A stretch of 64,000 bases of DNA from Pristionchus mayeri. Lineage: Eukaryota > Nematoda > Chromadorea > Rhabditida > Neodiplogasteridae. This document shows, piece after piece, positions 1 to 11,500 of this stretch. The stretch covers positions 43,452,044-43,516,043 of the forward strand of contig BTRK01000003.1 in the NCBI GenBank assembly GCA_036245805.1, read 5' to 3'. A program made the position numbers and the translations under genes. Every line of letters starts with the position of its first letter. Within the stretch, counting starts at the first letter, position 1. Below the pieces are notes generated by a model that was given only the letters and a program-made list of their open reading frames with translations, ran no database searches and had not been told where the DNA came from.

Positions 1-489
1 TACAGTACGTGCTAATCGCCTTCGCCATGTGCGTGCGCGGCGCTGCGCGGCGGAGCGCGGCTTGCGCGGATTGATTTTGTGGGAAAAATATTGTTTTTCA
101 TGATTCGAACCTATTATTTTCGAATTCTCCGTAAAATTTTGCATTGGAAGGGCAATTCATTCATATTTTAATTTTCAAAAATCAATATTTTGAATTCTTT
201 AATGCTGCAACCTACCGTAATCCCAGTTTGCGATACTGTCGCTATCGTAAACTGAGATTACGTTAGATTGCAGAAATACAGCATTCAAAATATTGATTCA
301 CAAATATAAATATATTTTTAAAAATATGAATGAATAGTCCTTCCGATGCAAAATTTTACGGAGAATTCGAAAATAATAAGTTCGAATAGTAAAAAACAAT
401 ATTTTTCCCACAAAATCAATCCGCGCAAGCCGCGCTCCGCCGCGTAGCGCAGCGCACGCACATGACCAAGGCGATTAGCACGTACTGTA
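1..489. mobile_element. Foldback (near-perfect palindrome) element
   Basis: The first 489 bases form one large inverted repeat with its centre near 245. The left arm starts TACAGTACGTGCTAATCGCC and the right arm ends with its reverse complement. Both arms carry the same GC-rich block (about 22-75 and 420-465) and AT-rich block. There is no transposase frame; a 67-codon frame on the minus strand is only arm sequence. The TA|CAGT-type termini resemble Tc1/mariner ends, so a non-autonomous foldback is likely. Its true left edge may lie before the window. Confidence 0.75.
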
Positions 490-880
490 TAAGGACCGAA
501 AATCGCGCTCAACGATGACACACTTCGAGAAAATTTTTAACAAACTTTAGATTTCGAAGTCGTGCAATAGCTCTTTCGAAATAGCATAACAAGTTATATT
601 AGAAACCCGAAGGAAACCAGAATCGATCAACGTTGACGCCAGATAGAGCTCGAAGAATGAACTTTTTCATCACTTTTGGCAGATCGTGACATGAATGCAC
701 ATGAAGCTATGGGTTGTACATCTCAGTTCTCACATATATTATGTAGTTTTTATTCTCATTTACGACGTGCACATGACAAGTGAGAGAAAGTGGAGGAGGA
801 AAGCGGTGTAATGCACTTCTTCACCCCATCTTATCTCATATCACCTGACTATCTCTTCAATTGCATTCTTTCTCTACAGA
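490..880. other. Intergenic, nothing recognised
   Basis: No coding exon, RNA gene or repeat could be supported here. A T-rich acceptor (ttctctacag) ends at about 879, next to the candidate exon that starts at 881. Confidence 0.4.
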
Positions 881-1548
881 ATGGCTTCATCTACAGAGAT
901 GAAGTCTACCTCCACGAGCTTTCGCACAATGGTAAGGAGTTAATCCAGTATAGATAGGGATCTTCTTTGATTTTAGCAGATGTCCTTGTACAAGGTATGA
1001 TTAGAAAAATATCACTTTTTTCCAGTATTTTTACGAAATCATTTGTGGCAGTGCGAGATATTCTGAAATACTGGAGAAGATCACTTGTTTGCTATTATCC
1101 GACTCTGAACTGGAATTCATTATTGTGCACAACTTCTTATCATATCATATTTCATGTCATATTTATCCTGACGTCAGGCACAATGGTCCTGCAGGAGGGT
1201 GACTTCAGTGTGGAGGGAATGGGGATCTTCGGTCTCAGAGCGTCGTTAGGTCAAGGGATGGGATCTTCTTTGGCTTCTCTGGTCAACTGTAGGGACGATC
1301 GTGACGGATCTCCGTTGAGCATCGAAGTAGATCATCCTGCCGCCGAACACCTGACTTGCGCCGGTTAGGAACTCACAACGCAGACAGCGGGGCTTTCTTG
1401 ACGGTAGATCACTCGAGACGATGGGAATCCGTCCGTGCTCCTCCTCTTGAAGCACAACTTCTTATAAGACATAAATGTTGAGAGTCTCTCGCGCAGAAGG
1501 CAACTGGCTAAGACGAATTACAACTTCTGCTGCGGAAGTCACTGCAAG
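881..1548 (+). CDS. Candidate 5' exons of the membrane-protein gene
   Basis: Three short exon-like blocks are visible. 881-931 is preceded by ttctctacag and starts with an ATG (MASSTEMKSTSTSFRTM), ending at a GTAAGG donor. 980-994 is a 15-nt block (MSLYK) between ttagcag and GTATGA. 1497-1548 reads in one frame as KTNYNFCCGSHCK, before a GTCTGC donor. Phases do not join cleanly to the exons from 2091 on, so at least one exon is missing or wrong. The assignment to the downstream gene rests on strand and proximity only. Confidence 0.25.
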
Positions 1549-1879
1549 GTCTGCTAATTTTTACTGGAATTTATTTGTTGCGTGGCCTGACTGTCGAGGA
1601 CCTCTTTTGCCCTAACAGTTTCCCCTACATTGAGGGGTTTCATGACCAAAAGCCTAGATGGTATGCCTAGAAATGAGTGGAGAATATAGGCGGGGAAGTG
1701 TACCGCGACTATCCCAGCACCAAATAAGTGCAGGCGTCTTCACCGTGCGTGAAGATATTTTAGAATCTTCAATTACCCCAAAACAAATTGTTACAGGAAA
1801 TCGAGATTTTTTAAAACTGAAATGCAACCTGCCGGAACCTGCTCGATTCTTAGGCGAATTAAAATGCATCGTAAATGCC

Positions 1880-2213
1880 AATGAGGTTCAGGATGTCATG
1901 CGAGTGTTCATTGTGTTCCGACTCATCGTCGCGACGATCTGAAACCAATGACCTATATTTTTGAAAATCATTTTCTCTAAGATCTCATCATAAAAAGGAT
2001 CAGATCTAGCAAACTTTTTTGCTAATTGTTCCCGGCCACCTCCAGTGAGTCGTCATATCCGTGATATCAAAGCGCAATCCCTTTTGCCAGTTGTTCGGAT
2101 TACGATATCGGTGCGATAGAATCTGTTTCCCTAGCATCTCCGCTAGTATATGATAATGAGGTTCAGGATGTCATGCGGGTGTTCACTGTATTCCGAATAA
2201 TCGTAACGACGAT
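1880..2213 (+). repeat. Duplicated exon fragment
   Basis: About 58 bp at 1880-1937 (EVQDVMRVFIVFR in frame) recur at 2155-2213 (EVQDVMRVFTVFR) with a few substitutions. The first copy runs into a stop shortly afterwards. The second belongs to an exon that splices well. This looks like a local partial duplication of a transmembrane exon that left one dead copy. Confidence 0.6.
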
Positions 2214-3118
2214 CGTGGTTGCTCGAGTCTTCTTCTTCTATTCGATGATGGAGAAGGATGTGTGATGTCTTTTTTAAAAATATTTTATCATTTCAATCTA
2301 CATAGTTATATTGCTCAAATGCATTTGTGAAATGTAAAATATCACATATTCACATTTTCAGATAAGAGTGCACAAACTTGTGAGCAGATATCAACCACGA
2401 GAGGGAGACCCCGAAAATTGGCCGAGACTGCATGATCACCTACAAAGTAATTAATTTCTGCATTTTGCACGCCAATCTGTATTAGCTTAAATAAGATGTT
2501 TCGGCAAAAATGACAACCACAACAGATAAGACGGATTTTTGGCCCACCAAAACCTCAATGAAATTCCAAAAACTGAATTTTCATATATTTTACTTGAAGC
2601 CAGTTGGGAGTAGTTGGCTTAGTGCCAAGTGACCCTGCGTGTCAAGCAACGAGTTAGAGAGCACGCGACTTAAAAATAGTTTTCTGCATATTTGAAACTT
2701 TTTAAACCAGTCACGTTGTTGCTGATAATACTTCTTTAATGTTCGGTTCAGTTGGCCAACAGTACAACCTCTTCCATTTCATCCTCGGTCTTGCCTATAG
2801 TGCTCTGAATATCTTCATCACTTCGCTCCTCTATGCTGGATCTTTCGCAAACAAGAGGAATTACCTGCCAATCTACGCTTACACTGAGGTTTGTGTGATT
2901 ATATTTACAAATTACCAAATAATGACCTTTTTTTAGTTATCTTCAGCCTCTTTTGGATATTCACTTGTTTCGGAAGCTATCAAGGTTTTGCCAAGAGAAA
3001 ATACAACGAGACTGTCTTCGATAAATATTCAATAATAATCGGACTCGCACTTCTCTCAGTTTCCCTAGTATTCTTCGCTATCTTCATTCCCAAGGGAAGC
3101 TTTACTTTCCCATTATGA
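2091..3118 (+). CDS. Small multi-pass membrane protein (3' exons)
   Basis: Four exons join in phase: 2091-2259, 2362-2446, 2752-2892 and 2937-3118, ending at TGA. Donors are GTGTGA, GTAATT and GTGTGA; acceptors end tttcag, gttcag and tttttag. The peptide has three clear hydrophobic segments: VFTVFRIIVTTIVVARVFFF; FHFILGLAYSALNIFITSLL plus the following FIFSLFWIFTCFG; and IIIGLALLSVSLVFFAIFI. Between the first two is a charged soluble loop (SRYQPREGDPENWPRL). The overall look is of a nematode 4-TM protein, but I recognise no family. The 5' end is unresolved. Low-complexity coding bias and the consistent phases make the gene credible. Confidence 0.6.
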
Positions 3119-3257
3119 TTAGGTTTTCCCTTTTCAGGTAATTGTGTTTCATTTTGGGTAGATTTCAATTAGTTATCAGGCTCATACACTATGTAGCGCA
3201 CTTGAAACATACCTGAAAATCACGGTAAATAACCTGAAAAGGGAAACCTCAATCATG
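3119..3257. repeat. Small foldback/MITE
   Basis: GGTTTTCCCTTTTCAGGTAA near the left is inverted at the right (aacctgaaaagggaaacctc). The internal string GCGCACTTGAAACATACC recurs, with one base difference, near 60,826 in an intron of the ShKT gene. It is therefore a dispersed element rather than a gene-specific hairpin. Confidence 0.45.
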
Positions 3258-3776
3258 ATTCTCACGGCAAATCGTACGATCATTTGAAGGTGCTCACTCC
3301 TTATTATCGGTTTCTATCAACTACAATGAGAAAACGAGACGAAAGCGCAGAACTAAACGTTGTCTGAGAAAATACCGAGTGTTTTCTCTCAAATTCTGGA
3401 GAAATATGCATGCGCTATTAGTCTCCAATCGATCATATTGCACTACATGTCTGCTGATAAAGAGTTCACTTGCAAAGCTCGTTTGGCAAAAGATGCATTT
3501 ACAACGACAGTTAGAGATAAGGAGAGACAACCGCGTATAGAAAACTGAACTGGTTCTTCTTTTCATTTCCGTTTCCCTTCGGTAATTTTTTTCTTGTTAG
3601 AGTTGCTCTCCCTTTCTACCTATGAATTGGTTACACTTCTTCACCCCATGATGCTCGCCCATACTCTCACAGTTTCATTTTTCTTACTTCGTTTTCTTTT
3701 TATACATTATTCCAGTAAATTCCAATGGTATATGGCGCTTCAGGTACCTCTACATGATTACAGAGAGCTGCTATCG
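3258..3776. other. Intergenic, nothing recognised
   Basis: Short opposing frames exist but lack splice context or motif support. Confidence 0.4.
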
Positions 3777-3848
3777 GCCCATGTAGTATAGTGGTTGGTA
3801 CTCCACGTTGTGGCCGTGGCGACGCTGGTTCGATTCCAGCCATGGGCA
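3777..3848 (+). tRNA. tRNA-His (anticodon GTG)
   Basis: A full 72-nt cloverleaf. The acceptor stem GCCCATG pairs with CATGGGC over 7/7 positions. The anticodon stem CCACG/CGTGG encloses the loop TTGTGGC, with anticodon GTG at 3810-3812. The T stem GCTGG/CCAGC encloses TTCGATT. The A box (TAGTATAGTGGTTGG) and B box (GGTTCGATTCC) are intact. A TTTTT run at 3853-3857 is a good Pol III terminator. Nothing suggests a pseudogene. Confidence 0.95.
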
Positions 3849-3857
3849 ACTCTTTTT

Positions 3858-4863
3858 GCTGTTTTGTGTTTAATGCATGTGCTTTTCGAGTTTTTTTTAA
3901 AGTTCATTGCATGACTGCGATACAAAACAACGAGAATTAGCACTGAAAAATGAACCTAAGCACGGGAAAGAAAAGCGAGTTAAAGGAAAGCGAAAGCCGT
4001 AAAACGCATGTTTTGAAACTGAAAAGCGGTGTTATGGCGAGAGAGGTGAACATCATCATTGCGACTTAATTCGTTTTAGAAATGAGGGGTGAACTTCGAT
4101 TACATTATTAAAAATTATTTCGATTATCGACTGGAGTAATGCATTTGATCGACAGTGTGAGGCAGTTAGGAGTAACAACGGGGCGAATTGAACAAATATT
4201 TCGGAAACAACAAACTGTGTATGAATTGAGTGATTTCATAAAATAATGTTGTCGAATTGAGTGGTCTTTGATTGCACAAATATACAATGAAATAACGAAT
4301 CTTAAGTGAATTTAGTAGAGCTGCAAAGGCGGAGCATATGGCTCGCATTTCGAACTCTAGCACTAAAAACAAGGAACCAGTCTGATTTCTGTACAAGCGA
4401 TCGATATTGAAGCAGTGCGAGGGCGGAATCATCAACTATCGGAACGAAATAATAATTATGAGCGACGTCATGTCGATCAATAACAAGGCGATTGGAGGTA
4501 AAGGCTCAGGGTTGGCGGATACGGTAGCATTCAAGGGCACGAATATGTCAGGGGAAGAGTCCGCCGGGGGCGGATACGCTGTTTTGCTAGGATTCAGGGG
4601 GCTTGGGCTCGTATCGATCGATATTGGGAGCGGAGCTAGAGCAGTTCAGATACGGCACTTTCACTCGTCGAAGGGCTCGGTTAACTTCTCTGGTATGACT
4701 ACGTCAGACATTTCCTTTAGGGAAATGGAGGGATCTAAAGAACAACAATTAATCACTGTAAGGCAGAAGCACTTTTCTATAGAAAGATATAGGCCCCATG
4801 AAACTATTCCGCAATTCTATGAAGATAAAATGGAAAAAAAAATTTAAAAAAATTAAAATGTAC
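3858..4863. other. Intergenic; one unsupported frame
   Basis: A 146-codon plus-strand frame lies at 4407-4847 (Gly/Ser-rich, no signal peptide, no recognised domain). It shows no splice-flanked structure and I do not call it a gene. The rest is AT-rich and unremarkable. Confidence 0.35.
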
Positions 4864-5234
4864 CTTTGACACTCTTTGAATCGTTGGATTGTTTCCTGTC
4901 TCCGATGGGTTCTGATTCGGTGACGGAGGGTCTTTCCGAGTAGAGATCACGCAGTTCTTCGATAGAATCGTCGTCGTCGGAAGGTGCGCCTTCTGGAATA
5001 TAGCATGGCATATGATTTTAGTAATTTAAAAATAAAATATGTTTGGTGTAACTTTGCACTAATCTAAATAGTGCCTAAAAATTACTCATTATGCATTATC
5101 TCAGAACATACAGGAGAGAAAACAGAAAATAGAATGAAGAGCCAGAAAGAGTCTTGGGATAGTTTTTTGCGAGTGAAATCAGCGCTAACCTTCATCAACT
5201 ACGTCATCGTCGACTCCATAGGGAGCATCAGATG
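4864..5234 (-). CDS. Acidic tail exons, possibly an alternative 3' end of the transporter
   Basis: Two minus-strand exons, 5190-5234 and 4864-4992, join in phase (GTTAGC donor, tattccag acceptor). They encode an Asp/Glu/Ser-rich tail with SDAPYGVDDDVVDE and EGAPSDDDDSIEELRDLYSE. They lie just downstream of the SLC22-type exons on the same strand, but the phase left by exon 5292-5401 (donor GTGAGG) does not open this frame. They are either a separate alternative tail or belong to a frameshifted gene. Confidence 0.4.
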
Positions 5235-5287
5235 CTGAGGTTTCTCATCTGTTCAACAAATCAGAATATTCCAAGTGATTCTATGCC

Positions 5288-6000
5288 TCACCACTCTGCC
5301 ACAGCGGCATCCTTGGTGCGCTTCCTTCTCTTCATCGTCTTCAGGGAGTATCCACAGCAGGTAATCTCGTCCTCCTCCGGTTTGAGATCGGCGATCGCGT
5401 CCTGGAAGTAATATCAGGTGATTAGACTTTTCTCATTTTCATGCTGGTTGTACTAAATTTGGTGTTCTTTTGTAGGTACCTTTTTTCATCAGTGACCTGA
5501 TGTACAATCTCATTCTGATCAAAATTTGCTAATTTGAGAAGCCTGTGAAGCATATTTACTCTTGCACGAAACGTCGCTCTTCCGATTCCGAGCAAATTCT
5601 CTTTCACAATTGGTGAGCTCTTCTCTGCCTTGATTCAGTAATAATCCATTGTACCTCTACGACGCCTAGTCTACATTACTATTGTGCTGCCATAGACACG
5701 TAAATGGTCATTGTGTAATCCGGATTGATTATTGCGCTTCGAATACAACTTGTTGTACAAGTGAACTCGTAAAAACAGTACCAGTGGAGTTCACTACCTC
5801 GGATACCTATTGTGGCTGCGAACTACCGTTGTGGTACACATGTGGTCCCCTTGCAGAACCACAGAAATAGCCGAAGTTTCCGGTACCTCGAAAGTCTCTG
5901 GGAGCGGTTTGTCCTGCGTCTCGGGCAGCAGTCGCACCATGATGCCAGCGCAGAAGGAGAAGATGGCGAAGATGATCATCGGCACGATGGGGAGAGTTAC
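5288..6000 (-). CDS. SLC22-type (organic ion) MFS transporter, C-terminal exons
   Basis: Exon 5887-6000 (38 codons) encodes the last transmembrane helix and the diagnostic end of the SLC22 family: PMIIFAIFSFCAGIMVRLLP followed by LPETQDKPLPETFE. It splices in phase (GTACCGG donor, ttccag acceptor) to exon 5288-5401, a cytoplasmic basic tail (KTMKRRKRTKD) ending AVAEW then TGA. SLC22 proteins are plasma-membrane facilitators of about 500-600 aa with 12 helices. Helices 1-11 are not found within the next 2.5 kb upstream, so this is either a gene with distant exons or a 3' fragment. Domain identity is firm; gene integrity is not. Confidence 0.65.
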
Positions 6001-6370
6001 CTGCAGAAATAGTTTAGATCATTCATCATTGATTGATACTGCAATAAGTACTGTATGTCAGAGAATACGAACGTGTGATATCGCTGTTCCACTCTAAGTC
6101 ACTTGCACAGCTATTTTCAGGTATTGTTATTACACTTGTGCTTCTACTGGTATGAAATGCGCGCTTGTAAGGAATCAAAAAGCGTTGTGTTATCCCATCA
6201 TATCGAGCAACTGAGTTTTTTTATTTATTGAAAAAAATGACAGCTGAAAATTGAAATGTTGATTATGTTCTGCAGATACATAGTGTAGGATCGTTTCCTT
6301 GATTTACGATCGTTTCCTTGATGGCCACCTGCTTGCAAAGTAAGAGGTGTTTTTGTTTTTTTATATTCAT

Positions 6371-6489
6371 TTATTTCTAATAAGCCTCACCGGGGCGTAT
6401 AACAACGTGACATATACTACTCTGACAACACACGAAATGCGCGTGAGCTGGCAACCAGGTGGAGTGGATACGATGGGAGTGGTGGTGAG
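6371..6489 (+). pseudogene. Isolated fibronectin type III-like exon fragment
   Basis: One exon-like block opens after taataag and closes at a GTGAGT donor. It encodes AYNNVTYTTLTTHEMRVSWQ and continues with PGG, which resembles the B-C strands of an FN3 domain (hydrophobic, then ...MRVSWQP). No second half-domain or start was found. I treat it as a gene fragment; chance similarity is possible. Confidence 0.3.
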
Positions 6490-6681
6490 TGTTGAGTTCG
6501 ACTTGTTTTTATTATTATATTATATTGTTGTTTTTATACTTTTATTTTTTAATAATACTCAACGTATGCTGACAGTGGCGTGGGTGTGATGGGAGTGGAG
6601 GTGGGAGGGGGGATTGGAGCTGTGGATATTCGCCTAGACTTTTGAATTGACTAGTTTCGACGGCCCTTGGCGAGAACGACG

Positions 6682-6769
6682 ACACTATGTCGGATGAGAA
6701 CTGTGACGTCATGTCGCCTTTCATATATAAAATGCGGCATGACGTCATAGTTCTCATCCGACCTAGTGC
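6682..6769. mobile_element. Short palindromic MITE carrying TGACGTCA
   Basis: An 88-bp hairpin. The left arm has TCGGATGAGAACTGTGACGT and CATGTCGC. The right arm is the inverted equivalent ending CTAGTGCC. Each arm contains a TGACGTCA octamer. Related copies lie at 37,049-37,135 and, as half-copies, near 62,012-62,055. Confidence 0.7.
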
Positions 6770-6869
6770 CAGAATTAAACTTCACGAATTTTTCCGTTGC
6801 AGTTCACCTACCGAGCAGTTTGAGAAGAAAAGAATTGCAAACTTCGCAATATGTATTGTCAATATTATT

Positions 6870-8540
6870 TAGCAATAAAACATAGAAATAGTAACGTAAA
6901 TATACATAACAAATGTGAACAATTAGCGATGAACTTACGCATATTTCAAAGTAATGAAATCCTTACAAGTGGAACAAAATATTACTATTCATTGTTCGAT
7001 AGATTAAGAACAAATTCGAATAATACCTGGATATCCCCCGGCAGCCTCCGCGGGATCTATTGGTCCTGTAATGATTTGGGTCGCGAAATTACTAAAATAT
7101 TTAATTAATTAAATTTTATATGAAATTAAGCTACGCTGTGTTCCAGAGATTCTTGCGACGTTTCTGTTAAGATTTTATTTTTAAAAAATATTAAAATCTA
7201 AAAAATATAACCAAGAATTCGAAACATTTCTTCGCACCTAGCAAAGGGTTGCTGCAGTGCTTGTCGAATGATTCCACCATATATTCAACCATTTCCTCCT
7301 CGGTATCGAATCCTGAAGAGATCAAAGATAAAACTGGAAGCCGACGTAAAACGTTCCCTTTTCATCGTTCCTTAACAATTCTGACAGATAAACACATCAG
7401 TATACGTAATTCACAATCGCTCATTCGCTCTATTGGATAGGCAAAGGAGAGCGTATGAAACTGGGATTATGATTTTGTAATTTCAATTTAACATCAATTA
7501 ATTATTTACCAATGATTTCAGATGATGATGTTATGACTAGGTCTTCAGGGAATTTAATATCGGGAGCTATCAGAGGAACGAACGATTTCGCAATATTCGG
7601 AAGCATTCAGAATGCGTGTAGCGCTCCTTAAAAGAAGTAAATGTTGTTGTTTCTCGTTCACGTCATCTTCAAAATCCAAAACATATTCATTAAACGAAAC
7701 AACCCGCAAACAGCATGTGACCTCACTTTTTGTCGATTCATAATGTCGACTGTTGTTTCTGTGAAAACGCAAAGGCAATTCCAATCTAAAATTTGCGTCG
7801 GATCATTCGAAGCGAGACTTTTACTCCTTTCAAACAATAACTATAACTACAGAGAGTAGATCGATTATTATGCATTGCGCAATTCGTTAAAGGAGTAAAA
7901 GTCAAGATCGCTTTGTGCTTCAGCATTCCCTCAAGACGAAACGTGAGCTGCCAATACAATAGTCCGTTCACATGATGGCTTTAAAGGTAATCGGCGGTCA
8001 AAAATGATTGAATTTCATATTATTTATCTCCCCAGTCTGATACCAAAACACTATTAAAAAATTAAAAAATAATTAAATTTAAGCAGGAAATAGTTAAAAG
8101 AAGTGACGATTACGGTAGGCAACGGGGGCCGCGAAACTCCGCCTTCCTTGCTAAATAAAGTAAAAAAATTGTCACATTTACGTAGTTTAGCAAATTTGCC
8201 TATTATGTGGACTGCGCGTCCGGCTCCGAGGCACCGGTTGCGGTAAGGGGATGTTATCGATCTTTTTCTTAGGGAATGCGCTTTCAAATTTCGATAAATT
8301 TTGTCGTAAGTAGGCGTCAGGCTTGCGGGTCCTCTAGGTATGCATACTTGATTGCTTAGTTACAGTTCCTTCAGGTGCTTATGCGCACCAATGCTTTTCA
8401 ACCCCATTTTCTCCAGTTCAAATTCCGTATTTCGACATGGTTACCCCTTTTTTTGTTCATTTTCTTTGTAAAAAAGTGATTGCGGTTCATTGTGATCAAT
8501 TTGCATAAATCCGTCGTGTTTGATTGACCATATCGTTTAG
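6870..8540. other. Intergenic, no convincing gene
   Basis: A small exon-like block on the minus strand (about 7029-7071) has good splice borders but no recognisable content. The remaining frames are short and conflict with each other. The short inverted sequence AGGAGTAAAAGTC/GACTTTTACTCC at about 7817-7905 is a minor foldback. Confidence 0.35.
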
Positions 8541-11500
8541 ATGGTACGTAGGTGCGCACTTTGTGGAGCGTCGGGTGTGAATGGGGGAATGCGAAGATTC
8601 CCGGCCAATTCCCTGCCCCATAAACAACAAGTGTGGGTAGATCGACTATTGCTCCCTCCTGAAAAGAGTGAGGAGATGCTGCGCTTGTATCGTACGCGAC
8701 TGGGCGCGAGTCCTCCTTTGCGGATCGTGTGGTGCTCGGAGCATTTCGGAGAAGATGACCTGCCCGTGAGAAATCATAGTCTTTCCTGTAGATCCTGATA
8801 GCAACTTCAACCATATGTGCTGAATTATAGCACCGCATACAACCCCCCTCCTCCCCTACAATGCCGCGTCTCTCTCGATTGAACAGCAGTCAGAACCATC
8901 AAGTAACGTTTTATCGAGGGGAAGGGAATGGACGAGGGAGAGACATATCGAAGGGGAAACACGCAAGAAATGGAATAAGACGAACCATGATTTAGCGAGC
9001 GGAGACCCTCGATGATTCTCGTGTAGAAGAGACCGACGGATCTCCCCCTCCACTCTCGCGAATGGCAACTCTTGCATCGACCAACGACCCTAGCGACCCC
9101 CCGATTCCTCCTTTGTCGCGAGTACAATCCGCAAGTGCTCCGACCGTATCTCGCTATGCGTCCACGGTGAATCAGTTTAGTCGGTTGGGATTAGAATAGC
9201 TTTATTCAGAATTTATTCGAATGCCCCTCACAAGATGATTCGGAGTACAGAACAGAAACAGAAAAGGTCAGCAATAAATAACAAAGGATGTACAGTATTA
9301 TCATAAGTTTACATGATTATCTACAGGGGTCATCACAAGAAACGGTTGATTCTACCGAGTCGATAGACAACTCTCTTCCTGATCTACCACCCTACTTGCT
9401 CATCGCCTCATCGTCTCTCCTCAACCTGTTCACTCGTTGTCCTTCTTGCGGTGATCCCTCTATTCACTCGCTATCCTTCTCTCAGCATGGGTCGGCCGTT
9501 GTGCTGAAGTGGAAGTGCAATAAGTGTGTCAAGTCATCCTGGCCTTCTCAACCACTCCTATGTGGTCGTTTCTACGAAGGAAATGCCAAGATTGCCACTG
9601 CTGGCCACACTACAGGATTGTCACTGCCGGTATTCATCTTTGCAATGTTTTTTTAAAAATTTTCACCTGAATGTCGCTCAGCGACTGGCCGTGTTCGGTG
9701 ATGTGCTCGGACTCCCCCTTCCTGCTCCTCGTACAGAGTACGATCTTCTCTCGAAGCTCGTGCTGCCTGCAGTTGATATAGTCTACGAAAGACACATGCG
9801 ATACGTGGAGAGTGTGGTTCGAAATGTTGCTAGCGTAAGTAAATCTTCATTGCGGCATAATTGAATAACTATACAACGAGTAGATATGCTTCCATTTTTT
9901 GCATTTACAAATAAATGCTCAGCAGTTACTACATTTACTTATGGCACTTCTTGGATAATTGGCCCACCCCCCCCCCCTTCCTCCCCTACCCGCTCATTTT
10001 TAGATTTCATTCCTTGATTTTCGGTCGCACAACCACTTTGAGATGGGGAGGGGATGGGGGTGGGCCAATTATCCAAGAAGTGCCTTACATATTATTCTAT
10101 ATTAATCACTACCATAGTTGTCCACCGCTGGACCACCCATGAGCACCCATGAACATCGGGTCATGGTCAAAAATCGATCGGTAGGTCAAGACTAGGTACC
10201 GTACCGAATCGATCATACAGTACCATCAGATACCGTATCCCCGATTATCGCAAACTAACTTTATTTGTAGTCTTGGTACGATTGCCGGATCGATTATACA
10301 GTACCCAAGTTACTATCGTAACTCAGTTCCTCAGGTCAAACAATTGTCATTTTTTTTCTAAAATTCTAAATCGATTATAAAATGATTCTACAGTAACAAG
10401 AGATACGGTAGAATTCTTTTAAAAAAATACTGTCGATTTTGAACATTTAGAAAAAAGTTTGACCCAAGGAACTGGATCTGACCCATGGAACTGGGTTACG
10501 GTAATGTCTTGAGTACTGTAGAATCGACTGAGCACCGTACCTGGACTTTTTAAAAATAAAGTAAGTGCGATGCTCGGGGGATACGGTAGTGGTATACGGT
10601 ATCTGGAGTACGGTATGATCGATTGGGTACGGTACCTAGTCTTGACCTACCGATCGAGTTTTGACCATGACCCGGGGTTCATGGTTGCTAAGTGCTTGTC
10701 ACTTTTCATGACAATCACAGCACCCATGAATAGGGGTCATGGGAATCGCCGCCGGCATGGGCAACTATGATCACTACTTACATCAGATTATTATTCTCAT
10801 ATCTAACAAATTACGCTCTGGTTGTTAGGTTACAGTATCCCTCAACTATGAAGTAACAGAGACACTCGATTTTCATTAGTTAATCATAAAAACTGGAAAC
10901 TCACTTGAAGAGGAGAGGAATCGACTTGTCGATTGACGGACGGTACAGTCGGCCCGGCTTCACTGCACTGAACGCGACCATCTCATTCATCCACCTGACA
11001 ACAAATTTGATTCTACTTGTCATCAATATGCACAAGCATATGAAGGGAATTGGTACAGATAATCGAATTGTTTAGAGAAGTCCGCTATTTTTTTCAGATG
11101 GTATCAGTGGGCGGATGGAGAAGGAGGGAGTGAGAAGGGGGCTGAAGATTTTGTTAGCCAAGCTGTACAAGGTGCTTTCACTTTTTGGGAAAACAATCAT
11201 AGGTGTCCAGGAATGGCGGCGAGGGGGGGGGGGGTACTGAGCACCGCCCCAAATTTGGGGCGGTGCGCAAGCATGAGTAGGGGGTCATGGTAAAATCGAT
11301 AATAAGTGATGGTAGGTCAAGACAACGTTCCATACCCAATCGATAGTACAGTACCTCCAGATACCGTATATGGCTACCGTAAACCTCGAGCATGGGCCAA
11401 ACATTTTTCTAAAAAAAAGTTTTTTTCTAGAAATCCCAAATAGATCATAAGATGATTCTACAGTAATTAGATATACGGAAATATACTTTAAATAAATTTT

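Noticed and set aside
1246..1455. Minus-strand 69-codon frame with FLTGASQVFGGRMIYFDAQR
   Set aside because: Looks protein-like but matches no family I can name, has no splice context and overlaps a longer opposing frame.
4407..4847. 146-codon plus-strand frame
   Set aside because: Low-complexity Gly/Ser content, no signal peptide or domain, no exon neighbours.
8398..8838. 146-codon minus-strand frame
   Set aside because: Shadow of the THAP exon on the other strand; the plus strand has the C2CH motif and a consistent exon chain.
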